Of a stretch of DNA of 8,969 nt, positions 1-6,415 are shown piece after piece; the first letter of the stretch is position 1; every line of letters starts with the position of its first letter. Under the pieces are notes generated by a model. That model saw nothing but the letters and a program-made list of their open reading frames with translations. It had not been told where the DNA came from and did not search any database. This DNA comes from Oscillospiraceae bacterium. Its GTDB lineage: Bacteria; Bacillota; Clostridia; Oscillospirales; Ruminococcaceae. The position numbers and the translations under genes are program-made. The stretch covers positions 1-8,969 of the forward strand of contig JAHZBJ010000025.1 in NCBI GenBank assembly GCA_019423445.1, written 5' to 3'.

Positions 1-766
1 GGCCATGCTGGCCGATGTCACCTCCACCGCCACTATGAGCCTCAACGACAGCCACGGCAACCTCCTGGCCGCCATCCGGGACGCTTATGAGAAGCGCGTT
101 CCCCTGGAAGTGGAATCTGCCAGCGCCCTGGGCTTCGGCCTGGTGAGCGGCGGCCGCATCGGCCCCGGCTCCGATGATACCGACACCCCCGTCTACAGCG
201 TCAACCAGATCTTCGCCAACACCCTCTTTGACGCCGAGGGGCGCATCGTCAGCCTCTATGTGGATCAGCTGGAGTACGCCACCCCCAACTATGACGGCGC
301 TTCCATGCCCCACTTCACCGGCTGGCCCGGCCAGAGCTACAACAACGACGCTGACCACGACGCCAAGGTGGACGGCACCATCGACGCCACCGAAGAGACC
401 TTCACCGCCGAGGTGGATGGCTGGCTCACCAAGCGTGAACGCGGCGCCGACTACGTCATGGGCACCGGCTACTGGTACCAGCAGATGGATAAATTCCAGG
501 AGATCTTTGTGGGCATGACCGTGGATGAGGTGGAAGAGTGGTTCCAGAAGTACTGCTCCGACGCCAACGGCCGTCCCCTGAAGGAAGGCAGCACCGCTGA
601 GGGAGACGCTGAGAAGTACGCCGCCCTTACCGATGAGGAAAAGGCCATGCTGGCCGACGTTACCTCCTCCGCCACCATGAGCCTCAACGACAGCCATGGT
701 GATATCCTTTCCGCCATCAAGGCTTCCTACGAGAACCGCATCGATGTCAGCCTGACCCTGGGCTAA
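1..766 (+). CDS. FMN-binding-domain-like repeat protein, 3' part only
   Basis: This is the C-terminal 254 or so residues of a larger protein. The frame is open to the left edge (codons start at base 2), so the ATG at base 5 is an internal Met; the stop is TAA at 764-766. A 32-residue segment at the left edge recurs at the C-terminus, 214 residues later, so the whole protein probably consists of repeated modules of about 214 residues. Each copy holds D-V-T-S-x-A-T-M-S followed by an A-I-x-x-x-Y-E helix. This resembles the end of FMN_bind domains (RnfG/NqrC type, consensus Dxx[ST]GATxS), where ApbE attaches FMN to the Thr; here Gly is Thr (copy 1) or Ser (copy 2). The middle is acidic and Tyr/Trp-rich, with GRIGPG, LFDAEGRI, YVDQLE and FVGMTVDEVEEWF. 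The family call is inference from motif shape. Related gut Clostridia proteins are usually exported, but the signal peptide would lie outside the window. Confidence 0.6.
   Translation, partial: AMLADVTSTATMSLNDSHGNLLAAIRDAYEKRVPLEVESASALGFGLVSGGRIGPGSDDTDTPVYSVNQIFANTLFDAEGRIVSLYVDQLEYATPNYDGASMPHFTGWPGQSYNNDADHDAKVDGTIDATEETFTAEVDGWLTKRERGADYVMGTGYWYQQMDKFQEIFVGMTVDEVEEWFQKYCSDANGRPLKEGSTAEGDAEKYAALTDEEKAMLADVTSSATMSLNDSHGDILSAIKASYENRIDVSLTLG
2..97 (+). repeat. 96-bp intragenic repeat, copy 1 (32 codons)
   Basis: First copy of a coding repeat beginning AMLADVTS and ending YEKR. It matches copy 2 at 644-739 in 24 of 32 residues. Several differences are synonymous (for example GAT/GAC, GTC/GTT, CAC/CAT), which points to an old duplication held together by protein-level selection. 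The putative flavin-accepting Thr codon is at 32-34. Confidence 0.85.
644..739 (+). repeat. 96-bp intragenic repeat, copy 2 (32 codons)
   Basis: Second copy, in the same frame and 642 bp (214 codons) after copy 1. It begins AMLADVTS and ends YENR, nine codons before the stop. The putative flavin-accepting Thr codon is at 674-676. Its place at the C-terminus fits the usual position of the S-G-A-T motif at the end of FMN-binding domains. Confidence 0.85.
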
Positions 767-780
767 TCCCCGTAAATCAA

Positions 781-826
781 GCGGCCCCCCGAAGAGCTTT
801 CCCGCTCTTTGGGGGGCCGCTTTCTT
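781..826 (+). terminator. Strong intrinsic terminator, probably bidirectional
   Basis: A 17-bp stem (781-797 with 804-820, one G-U wobble) around the 6-nt loop TTTCCC is followed by TTTCTT. It begins 14 nt after the stop of the FMN-like gene. spmB ends at 843 on the opposite strand. Read on that strand the same hairpin is followed by TTGATTT, so it may also end the spmAB transcript, less efficiently. Confidence 0.9.
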
Positions 827-842
827 GTGACAAAAGACTTTT

Positions 843-1367
843 TCAGCTTCCCAGGAACAGACGCACTGCCACCACACTCATCAGCATCCCTGTCAGATCC
901 GCCGACAGCGCCGAGGGAAGGGTATGACGGGTCTTGGTGACCCGGGTTGCCCCGTAATAGACGGCGATGGTGTAGAAAGTGGTTTCGGTGGAGCCTTCCA
1001 GAACGCTGGCTACTCTCCCCACAAAGCTGTCCGGGCCGCAGGTGGTAAGGATATCGTTAAACAGTACCATGGCGCCGCTCCCGGAGATGGGCCGCAGCAG
1101 AGCCAGAGGGATGACCTCCCGGGGAAAGCCCACCATCTCCGCCAAAGGCGCTATGGCCCAGCTGAGGACGTCCAGCGCCCCGCTGGCCTTAAACATAGCC
1201 ACCGCTGTCAACAGGCAGATCAGGGCCGGAGCGATGGAAGCCGCGGTGCGGAGGCCCTCCGCCGCCCCTTCCAAAAAGGCGTCGAAGGTATTGACGCCCC
1301 GGCAGAGTCCGTAGAGAAAAATACCCCCGATGATCCCAGGAACGATAAAGTGGTTGATCACCGACAT
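843..1367 (-). CDS. spmB: Spore maturation protein B (SpmB)
   Basis: A 174-residue integral membrane protein; B. subtilis SpmB is about 178. With SpmA it is needed for proper spore core dehydration and heat resistance. It is mostly hydrophobic, with a nucleoside-transporter-like Gate domain. Visible family features are the N-terminal segment FIVPGIIGGIFLYG, then NTFDAFLEGAAEGL, LLRPISGSGAM near residues 90-100, and SVLEGSTETTFYTIAVYYGA near 121-140. The start is the ATG at 1367-1365, which overlaps the spmA stop by one base (TGATG), so the two are translationally coupled. An AGGGGAGGAA ribosome site lies about 10 nt upstream inside spmA. The open frame continues upstream to about 2033, but that part is an out-of-frame reading of spmA. 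The stop (TGA) lies about 20 nt from the shared terminator. Confidence 0.95.
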   Translation of the reverse strand: MSVINHFIVPGIIGGIFLYGLCRGVNTFDAFLEGAAEGLRTAASIAPALICLLTAVAMFKASGALDVLSWAIAPLAEMVGFPREVIPLALLRPISGSGAMVLFNDILTTCGPDSFVGRVASVLEGSTETTFYTIAVYYGATRVTKTRHTLPSALSADLTGMLMSVVAVRLFLGS

Positions 1368-1963
1368 CACGGAGCGTTCCTCCCCTTTTTGGCCTTTCTC
1401 CCCAGCACCCACACCATCAGCACTCCCATGGAGATGGAGACGGCGGATGCCAGCCACACTGCGGGAAGAATTTCCATTGGCTCCCGGGAACCTGCCGCCA
1501 GCCGCAGATACGCGTTGGTGGTTGGAATCAACTGGAGGGAAGCGGTATTCAGCACCACAAAGGTCACCATGGCCTGGGAAGCCGTATCCGGATGCCGGTT
1601 TACACGATCCAGCTCCTTCATTGCCGCAAGGCCCAGGGGGGTGGCTGCATTCCCCAATCCCAAAAGGTTCGCCGCCATGTTCATATTGATGGCCTTCATC
1701 GCCGGGCCTTCCGGCTCCAGCTCCCGGAACAGGATCCGGTTCAAGGGGGAGAAAGCCCTGCTCAGCAGATTGGTAAGACCGCTTTTGTCGGCGATACGCA
1801 TCACTCCGCTCCACAGGCAGATGGTTCCGGTTAGGGAAATCACCAGCTGTACCGCCTGGCCGCAGCCGCTCATGGCCGCCGTGGACACCGCCGCCATGTT
1901 TCCCCCTACACCCCCAGCCACAATGGCCAGGAGGATCATACCCCCGATGAGATAGTTCATCAT
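1367..1963 (-). CDS. spmA: Spore maturation protein A (SpmA)
   Basis: A 198-residue membrane protein, close to the 196 or so of B. subtilis SpmA. It works with SpmB in late spore maturation (core dehydration, cortex). Recognisable segments are the hydrophobic N-terminus, a WSGVMRIADKSGL stretch near residues 51-63, the highly typical NMAANLLGLGNAATPLGLAAM near 95-115, and MVTFVVLNTASLQLIPTT near 132-149. The C-terminus is basic (GRKAKKGR). Two adjacent ATG codons (1963-1961 and 1960-1958) could start it; the upstream one is given, preceded by GAAAGGGGCGAAGGGCT. It is the first gene of a two-gene operon with spmB. Unlike in Bacillus, no dacB-type carboxypeptidase gene adjoins it. In Bacillus these genes are controlled by mother-cell sporulation sigma factors; no clear sigma-E site is seen here. 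Confidence 0.95.
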   Translation of the reverse strand: MMNYLIGGMILLAIVAGGVGGNMAAVSTAAMSGCGQAVQLVISLTGTICLWSGVMRIADKSGLTNLLSRAFSPLNRILFRELEPEGPAMKAINMNMAANLLGLGNAATPLGLAAMKELDRVNRHPDTASQAMVTFVVLNTASLQLIPTTNAYLRLAAGSREPMEILPAVWLASAVSISMGVLMVWVLGRKAKKGRNAP

Positions 1964-2123
1964 AGCCCTTCGCCCCTTTCCGCAACGCCTTCTCCGGCAG
2001 ATCTGTTCTGGCCCCGGTGGATGGCCCTGCCACCCCAGGGAAAACCCTTTTTCCCCTACCGCATCTCTGCTGGAAATCTCGGCTATCTGACTCTCATTTT
2101 TGGCAAATCGGTGGTCTCATTGA

Positions 2124-2152
2124 TTTATATTCATATTTCTTATAGTTTTTAA
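2124..2152 (-). promoter_or_regulatory. Tentative promoter for spmAB
   Basis: On the minus strand TTAAAA (2152-2147) and TATAAA (2129-2124) are separated by 17 nt, inside a very AT-rich stretch. It would give a leader of about 150 nt before spmA. The -35 matches consensus at only 4 of 6 bases, and AT-rich DNA yields such matches by chance. A sporulation sigma factor may use a different site. Nothing else is seen in the GC-rich leader between this site and spmA. Confidence 0.25.
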
Positions 2153-2163
2153 CCTTGAAATTC

Positions 2164-2192
2164 TTGTTTTTTTGTCGAAATTCGTATATAAT
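2164..2192 (+). promoter_or_regulatory. Sigma-A-type promoter of the AbrB-like gene
   Basis: A perfect TATAAT (2187-2192) lies 17 nt downstream of TTGTTT (2164-2169). The predicted start is near 2199, giving a leader of about 40 nt that carries the AAAGGAG ribosome site (2224-2230). The -35 is poor (TTG only), while the -10 is consensus. Confidence 0.65.
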
Positions 2193-2238
2193 TGGGGTGG
2201 ATAGATTTCGTCCCATCACAGACAAAGGAGATGACAAC

Positions 2239-2484
2239 ATGAAATCGACCGGTATCATACGGAAAGTAGACAATCTGGGCCGGATTGTTCTGCCCGTGGA
2301 GTTGCGGCGCCAGCTGGATATCGACGTCAAAAGCGATGTGGAAATCTTCGTGGACGGCGGACAGGTTATCCTGCGCAAATACGCCCCCAACTGTGTTTTC
2401 TGCGGCAGCACCGAGAACCTGGTGGAATTTGAGGGAAAAAATGTCTGTGTCACCTGTGTGGGAAAGCTGGCGGCTTTGAAGTAA
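2239..2484 (+). CDS. AbrB/SpoVT-family transcriptional regulator with zinc-ribbon-like tail
   Basis: An 81-residue DNA-binding protein. Residues 1-48 form the swapped-hairpin AbrB domain: MKSTGIIRKVDNLGRIVLP closely resembles the start of B. subtilis AbrB, and Arg8, Arg15, Arg23 and Arg24 keep the basic residues that AbrB uses on DNA. In place of AbrB's C-terminal oligomerisation region there is a short tail with C52-x2-C55 and C70-x2-C73, which probably binds one zinc ion. Such short AbrB proteins with a Cys tail are common in Clostridia. The start is the ATG at 2239, with AAAGGAG 8 nt upstream. The frame is open further back to 2155, but that extension lies over the promoter and does not resemble the family. 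It is a single-gene unit with its own promoter and terminator, divergent from spmAB. A role in growth-transition or sporulation control is inferred from the family; the target genes are unknown. Confidence 0.9.
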   Translation: MKSTGIIRKVDNLGRIVLPVELRRQLDIDVKSDVEIFVDGGQVILRKYAPNCVFCGSTENLVEFEGKNVCVTCVGKLAALK

Positions 2485-2523
2485 TCTCAAATGCACCGGC
2501 AATGAAAATCACCAAAAACAGAA

Positions 2524-2560
2524 CCCCCGGCAGCGAAGATATCGCTGCCGGGGGTTTTTT
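2524..2560 (+). terminator. Intrinsic terminator after the AbrB-like gene
   Basis: A perfect 13-bp stem (2524-2536 with 2542-2554), loop AGATA, is followed by six T (2555-2560). On the minus strand the same hairpin is followed by TTCTGTTTTTGG, so it probably also ends the convergent permease operon, whose stop codon is at 2579. Confidence 0.93.
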
Positions 2561-2578
2561 CCTGCTATGTTACAAGGA

Positions 2579-4804
2579 TTACTCCTCCCAGATGTAACTG
2601 TACTCCTCCCGAATGGAGGCGGTAGCCGCTTCCTTGGGGATCCAGAAGCTGGCCCCCTGGCGGTCCTCCCCGTAGATGGTGAGGATGAAGCCCTGTTCCT
2701 CCTGATCCACATCCTGGGACTGCTCCACATAGTACCCCATCCCAAGGCCCTGGTTCAGGAGGGTCTCCAGCTCGGCGGGGTCGCTGATGAGCCAGCCCCC
2801 TTCCAGGTTCTCCTGGACCCACTTGGCGGTGTCGGAACTGTCTTCCGGATGGATAGGCGGGGTATCGGTAGGCCAAACCAGGGCAGCCTTGCCGTACCAG
2901 GTGGAGCTTACAGGGGCGTTTTCCGCCTGAAGCCCCACCACCAGGCCGGTGTGGTCTTCCAGAAGCTCCTCCAGACCCAGTTCCTTCACCAGGGCAAGGG
3001 TATTTTCATCCGAGGCGAACACCGGCAGGCAGAAGTCGAACCAGTACCCCTGTTCCAGGGCTGCCGCCAGACTCTCCCCCTGCCGGGGGCCGGCGGTGTC
3101 CACCATCAGGTAAAGGGCTACCCGGGCGGAGCCGTCCACCAGATCACCGAAGTCAAAGTCCTCTGCGTCGGCCCGGGCTGCCTCCAGGAGCCGAACCGCC
3201 TGATCCCCAGTGAGGGGCTCGGAGGAAAACAGGCCGGTGGCGTCGCTGAGACGAATCGAAAGAACCTCTTCCTCCCCGAGAGTATAGATAGGATTGGTCT
3301 TTTCCAGGAATTCCCGGTTCTCCTCCAGAGTCAGGAACAGGCCTGCATCCCGGTTCCGGAAATTGTAGCTCCGGCGCATCCCATTGCCATAGACCAGGGA
3401 CAGACGGTTCCCACCGGAACCGGCGATTCCCGACTGAGCGAAGCTCCGGTGGATATCCAGTACCGCCTGGACGGCTTCGGGGGAAGTGAGGGTGACGGTG
3501 GATTCCCCGCTGTACCGGTACTGGAGCTCCCCTTCACTGTCGGTGTAGGTCCAGCAGGAGGAGAGATCCAGACGCTGGGCAAGCTCCCCGTAGAACCCCC
3601 GGTAGCTGATGGTGACGCTTCCCGCCTGGTCCACCGTGGGAACCCGGCCGGCATACCCCAAACCGCCGGTGGTGATAATCACCGGGGCCAGGACGGTGAG
3701 GACCACCTGGATAGCCATGGAGGGAAGGGCCCGGGGCATATCCCGGAAGCCCCGGTTCAGCACCGCCTGGGCCAGCACCGCCACCAGAACGGCCCCCACC
3801 AGGGTCCAAAGCACCAGGTAATCCGCTCCGGTGATGAAAATCAAGAACTCTCCCAGGGCAAGTCCCCCCAGGTAGACCGCCGCCAGACGGCCCAGGCTGT
3901 TGAGGGGTTCCCGGGCGCCGCTGGTCTCGGCCAGCTCGCTGGGGCGGCGCAGATAAAGGATCACCGCCGCCCCCAGAATCAGCAGCCCCAGAACCAGCCA
4001 CAAAAGGATGGCCCCCACCCCGGAGCCGGTGCCGTCGGACTGGGCCACATACCGCCCCGCCATCAGGGACACCGGTGTGGAATAGGCCAGAGTCTGGTAG
4101 TTCAGATAGCCGGCCCAGTAGCCGGGGAGCCTCTCCCCGCAGATGTAGTTGGTAAGGAGGATGATGAGGGCCGGGGCGCAGAGAAGCTCCACCGAAAAGG
4201 AAAAATTCTCAAATACGCTCCCCACCTGAGTGGCCACCAGGAGAATCACCGCAATGATGGCCAGTTCCACCGTCATCCACCCCAGGTATTCCAGTAGGAT
4301 TTCCCCTACCGGCAGGTTGAAGGTGTCCTTGGGGGAAACGGTCATCCCCAGACGTACCGTCCCCGCCGCCGCCATCACCAGGAAGTTCAGGGCCACCGGC
4401 AGAGCCACCGTGAGATGAGCCGCCCCGGCATGGGCCAGAATCAGCCCTGGCCTCCCTACCGGCAGGCTGTGGTAAAGGTCCACCGCCCGGCGGGAGTGGA
4501 GCCAGCTCATCTGGCTCAGAGTGATAACCACCGGCGCCGCCATCATCAGAAGGTAGAAGGTGACGATGGAAAAGCCAGTGTAGATTTCGGCGCCGTCCAT
4601 CAGGCTGGGGCTGCGCCCCAGCTGCTCCCCCTGCACCATCTCCGGGACGTTGAAAAAAATCTCGGTGAGGTAGGGCAGGGTGAGGAAGAAGAACACCGCG
4701 GCACAAAAATACAGCCCAGTGGGAAGATTCCGCCGAAGCAGCCGCCGAAACAACGCCCCGGGGAAAAAACTGTTTTTCTCAGAGGAGGATGTTGTTGTAG
4801 TCAT
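2579..4804 (-). CDS. ABC transporter permease with large extracytoplasmic C-terminal domain
   Basis: A 741-residue membrane protein, the permease partner of the ATPase encoded just upstream. About nine membrane segments can be drawn (near residues 29-50, 77-98, 121-148, 177-195, 204-222, 262-285, 304-326, 329-350 and 362-380). Positive charges fit an inside N-terminus (RRLLRR) and inside loops (HSRR near 103-106, LRRP near 285-288, NRGFRDMPR near 350-358). Residues 385-741 are soluble, acidic, and would face outside. The segment SWLHSRRAVDLYHSLPVGR (100-118) is typical of permeases in GntR-linked ABC operons of Clostridia. The tail may correspond to a domain of unknown function found in such permeases (possibly DUF6449, from memory). 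The start ATG at 4804-4802 has GGAGG 9 nt upstream and lies inside the ATPase gene (26-nt overlap). The substrate is unknown; export of, or defence against, a lipid or peptide is a guess from YtrBCD-like systems. Confidence 0.85.
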   Translation of the reverse strand: MTTTTSSSEKNSFFPGALFRRLLRRNLPTGLYFCAAVFFFLTLPYLTEIFFNVPEMVQGEQLGRSPSLMDGAEIYTGFSIVTFYLLMMAAPVVITLSQMSWLHSRRAVDLYHSLPVGRPGLILAHAGAAHLTVALPVALNFLVMAAAGTVRLGMTVSPKDTFNLPVGEILLEYLGWMTVELAIIAVILLVATQVGSVFENFSFSVELLCAPALIILLTNYICGERLPGYWAGYLNYQTLAYSTPVSLMAGRYVAQSDGTGSGVGAILLWLVLGLLILGAAVILYLRRPSELAETSGAREPLNSLGRLAAVYLGGLALGEFLIFITGADYLVLWTLVGAVLVAVLAQAVLNRGFRDMPRALPSMAIQVVLTVLAPVIITTGGLGYAGRVPTVDQAGSVTISYRGFYGELAQRLDLSSCWTYTDSEGELQYRYSGESTVTLTSPEAVQAVLDIHRSFAQSGIAGSGGNRLSLVYGNGMRRSYNFRNRDAGLFLTLEENREFLEKTNPIYTLGEEEVLSIRLSDATGLFSSEPLTGDQAVRLLEAARADAEDFDFGDLVDGSARVALYLMVDTAGPRQGESLAAALEQGYWFDFCLPVFASDENTLALVKELGLEELLEDHTGLVVGLQAENAPVSSTWYGKAALVWPTDTPPIHPEDSSDTAKWVQENLEGGWLISDPAELETLLNQGLGMGYYVEQSQDVDQEEQGFILTIYGEDRQGASFWIPKEAATASIREEYSYIWEE

Positions 4805-5675
4805 AACCTGCCGCCTCCATTTCTCCGATAAATATCTCTTCCAGGGTCAGGGGCACCGCCTCTGCAAAGAGAGGCTGATACCGCTGAAGCACCTCCAGGG
4901 TCTCATCGGCGCCCCCCCGGACCAGCATGCTTACAAGGCTTCCCCGCTGCTGGCTCTGAAGGATGGAAAGGCCGCTGGCGGACCAGTCCACCGGCTCCCG
5001 GTAGGCCGCCTGGACCTTGCAGAACCCCAGCTTCAGTTCATCCAGCTCTTTCTCCAGCTGGATGCGGCCCCGGTGAAGGAGTCCGATATGGTCGCACAGG
5101 TCTTCCAACTCCCGGAGGTTGTGGCTGGAGATCACCACCGTCAGCTCCCGGGACTCCATCTCCTGGGCCAGAAGCTTCTTCACCATTAGGCGGATCACCG
5201 GGTCCAGGCCGTCAAAAGCTTCGTCCAAAAGCAAGTACTGGGTGCGGCAGCTGAGCGCCAGAAGCAGGGCCGCCTGGCGGCGCATCCCCTTGCTGAACGT
5301 ATTAATCCGGGCTGCCGGGTCGATGGGAAAGATTCCGCAGAGCCGCTGGTATTCCTCCCAGTCAAAGGTGGGATAGACCCCCTGATAAAACCGGGCCATC
5401 TCATGAACTGTGGATTTTGGCAGAAAGTACAGGTCGTCGGAAAGATAGAAAATCCGAGACTTGGCGCCTGAATTTTCGTAGACCGGCTCCCCCGCCACCA
5501 GAATCTGTCCCTCATCGGGGCGGTAGACCCCGCAGATGAGCCGCATCAAGGTGGATTTTCCGCTGCCGTTAGGCCCCACCAAACCGTAGATGCTCCCTTG
5601 AGGAATCACGGCGGAAAGCTGCTCCAAGGCAGCTTTGGCGCCGAACCGCTTGGTAAGATGCACCGCTTCTATCAT
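4779..5675 (-). CDS. ABC transporter ATP-binding protein (YtrB-like)
   Basis: A 298-residue cytoplasmic ATPase that would power the adjacent permease. Walker A is GPNGSGKST (34-42), the signature is the variant FSKGM (127-131), Walker B is YLLLDEAFDGLDP (147-159), and the switch His is in SSHNL (H185). The usual Q-loop Gln is not evident: the equivalent place reads YLSDD (77-81), a variant also seen in GntR-linked ABC ATPases. Residues beyond about 215 form a short C-terminal region of unknown role. The start is the ATG at 5675-5673, overlapping the gntR stop by four bases (ATGA), with AGGAGGT about 12 nt upstream inside gntR. The frame stays open further upstream to about 6080, but that stretch is gntR read in the wrong frame. 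The context marks it as the second gene of a regulator-ATPase-permease operon. Confidence 0.95.
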   Translation of the reverse strand: MIEAVHLTKRFGAKAALEQLSAVIPQGSIYGLVGPNGSGKSTLMRLICGVYRPDEGQILVAGEPVYENSGAKSRIFYLSDDLYFLPKSTVHEMARFYQGVYPTFDWEEYQRLCGIFPIDPAARINTFSKGMRRQAALLLALSCRTQYLLLDEAFDGLDPVIRLMVKKLLAQEMESRELTVVISSHNLRELEDLCDHIGLLHRGRIQLEKELDELKLGFCKVQAAYREPVDWSASGLSILQSQQRGSLVSMLVRGGADETLEVLQRYQPLFAEAVPLTLEEIFIGEMEAAGYDYNNILL

Positions 5676-6070
5676 GGCTCCCGGACCTCCTTTTCCATAT
5701 CGTCCACATCGGGGAGGCTGGCCCTTTCCAGAACGGCCGCCATCTCCTCCCGGGTCAGCCCCGCCAGGCTGGCCTCCCGAACCGCAGCCTCCAGAGCACT
5801 GAGGGCTTTCCGCCGCAGCACTTCCCGGGCGGCAGCCTGTCCCTGGACAAAGCTCCCCCGGCCTGTCACTGAGACGATAACCCCCTGATTCTCCAGCTCT
5901 TGATAAGCCTTCTGGATGGTGTTTGGATTGGTCCCCAGCTCCACCGCCAGGCTGCGAACTGAGGGCAGCTGGCTTCCCTCCGGATAAACCCCCAGAAGGA
6001 TCATCTCGATGATGCTGTCCTGGATCTGCCGGTAAATGGGGATCCTGTTGTGAAAATCCAGAGAAATCAC
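5672..6070 (-). CDS. GntR-family transcriptional regulator, YtrA type
   Basis: A 132-residue repressor-type protein. Residues 1-76 are a GntR winged helix-turn-helix: PIYRQIQDSI, then GSQLPSVRSLAVELGTNPNT with the recognition helix around 47-60, and the wing GRGSFVQG (70-77). Only about 55 residues follow, so it lacks the large effector domains of the FadR and HutC classes; this is the YtrA class, in which the short tail serves for dimerisation. The start is a GTG (6070-6068) with AAGGAGG about 9 nt upstream; it gives the standard family N-terminus ISLDFHNRIPIYRQI. It is first in the operon, translationally coupled to the ATPase gene. A perfect inverted repeat over its own transcription start suggests autorepression, as is usual for YtrA-type regulators. 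The inducer is unknown. Confidence 0.95.
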   Translation of the reverse strand: MISLDFHNRIPIYRQIQDSIIEMILLGVYPEGSQLPSVRSLAVELGTNPNTIQKAYQELENQGVIVSVTGRGSFVQGQAAAREVLRRKALSALEAAVREASLAGLTREEMAAVLERASLPDVDDMEKEVREP

Positions 6071-6105
6071 GGAGATACACCTCCTTGCTTTCTGTCCGTA
6101 CCTGG

Positions 6106-6126
6106 TGTATTATATCACTTAATACA
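6106..6126 (-). promoter_or_regulatory. Probable operator for the GntR regulator
   Basis: A perfect inverted repeat, TGTATTA and TAATACA, with a 7-nt spacer. It begins just downstream of the -10 box and covers the predicted start site of the gntR-ABC operon. The position suits a repressor that blocks initiation or promoter clearance. Assigning it to this GntR protein rests on position and on the AT-rich palindromic style of GntR sites. Confidence 0.7.
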
Positions 6127-6131
6127 GTTTA

Positions 6132-6160
6132 ACTATAGCATACCCCTCTAAAGGTGTCAA
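6132..6160 (-). promoter_or_regulatory. Promoter of the gntR-ABC operon
   Basis: On the minus strand a perfect TTGACA (6160-6155), a 17-nt spacer, and TATAGT (6137-6132) preceded by TGC, an extended -10. It is a near-consensus sigma-A promoter. The start should fall near 6125, at the edge of the operator. Such a strong promoter makes sense if it is normally repressed. Confidence 0.88.
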
Positions 6161-6320
6161 GCAGATCCCCTTCACCCTGTTTGGGAAAGAAAAAGGAATT
6201 GGAAATCCTTTGAAGATTTTGTAAAAACGCGAAATATTTCCTTGTTTTTTTGCGTTTTATCACATAGACCCTGGCAAACCCGGCAAAGTATGAACAATCT
6301 GTCACAACTTTCCAAAACGT

Positions 6321-6363
6321 TTGACACTTCCCCGGTACTATAGTAAAATTATGCTGTTATAAT
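6321..6363 (+). promoter_or_regulatory. Promoter region of pyk
   Basis: A perfect TTGACA (6321-6326), 17-nt spacer and TAAAAT (6344-6349) make a good sigma-A promoter. A second -10, TGTTATAAT (extended type, TATAAT at 6358-6363), lies 14 nt downstream and could give an alternative start. A 10-bp palindrome TACTATAGTA (6336-6345) overlaps the spacer and first -10. The leader before the ATG at 6416 would be roughly 45-60 nt. The rest of the divergent region (6161-6320) shows no gene. Confidence 0.75.
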
Positions 6364-6415
6364 ATTTTCAGCACCATCCAAAGCCTTTTGAAGATAGGAA
6401 GTGTTGTTTGCAGCC

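Noticed and set aside
924..1955. 343-codon open frame on the plus strand opposite spmAB
   Set aside because: It is antisense to two clearly recognised sporulation genes, has no ribosome site of note and no family resemblance.
1368..2033. Upstream open extension of the spmB frame to 396 residues on the minus strand
   Set aside because: The added residues are spmA read in another frame and are rich in Gly, Pro and Arg. spmB has a proper start and ribosome site at 1367.
2155..2238. N-terminal extension of the AbrB-like protein from an ATG-less upstream codon
   Set aside because: The extension lies across the -35/-10 promoter and lacks homology; ATG 2239 has a good ribosome site and matches the family start.
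2567..4297. 576-codon open frame on the plus strand opposite the permease
   Set aside because: Its composition (Gly, Pro, Gln, His) is typical of the antisense of a GC-rich gene. The opposite frame has coherent membrane segments and fits the operon.
5676..6080. Upstream extension of the ABC ATPase frame to 433 residues
   Set aside because: It covers gntR out of frame and ignores the strong ribosome site and ATGA junction at 5672-5675.
6192..6211. Small hairpin AAAGGA / TCCTTT in the intergenic region
   Set aside because: Only 6 A/T-rich pairs around an 8-nt loop with no following T-tract; expected by chance in such sequence.
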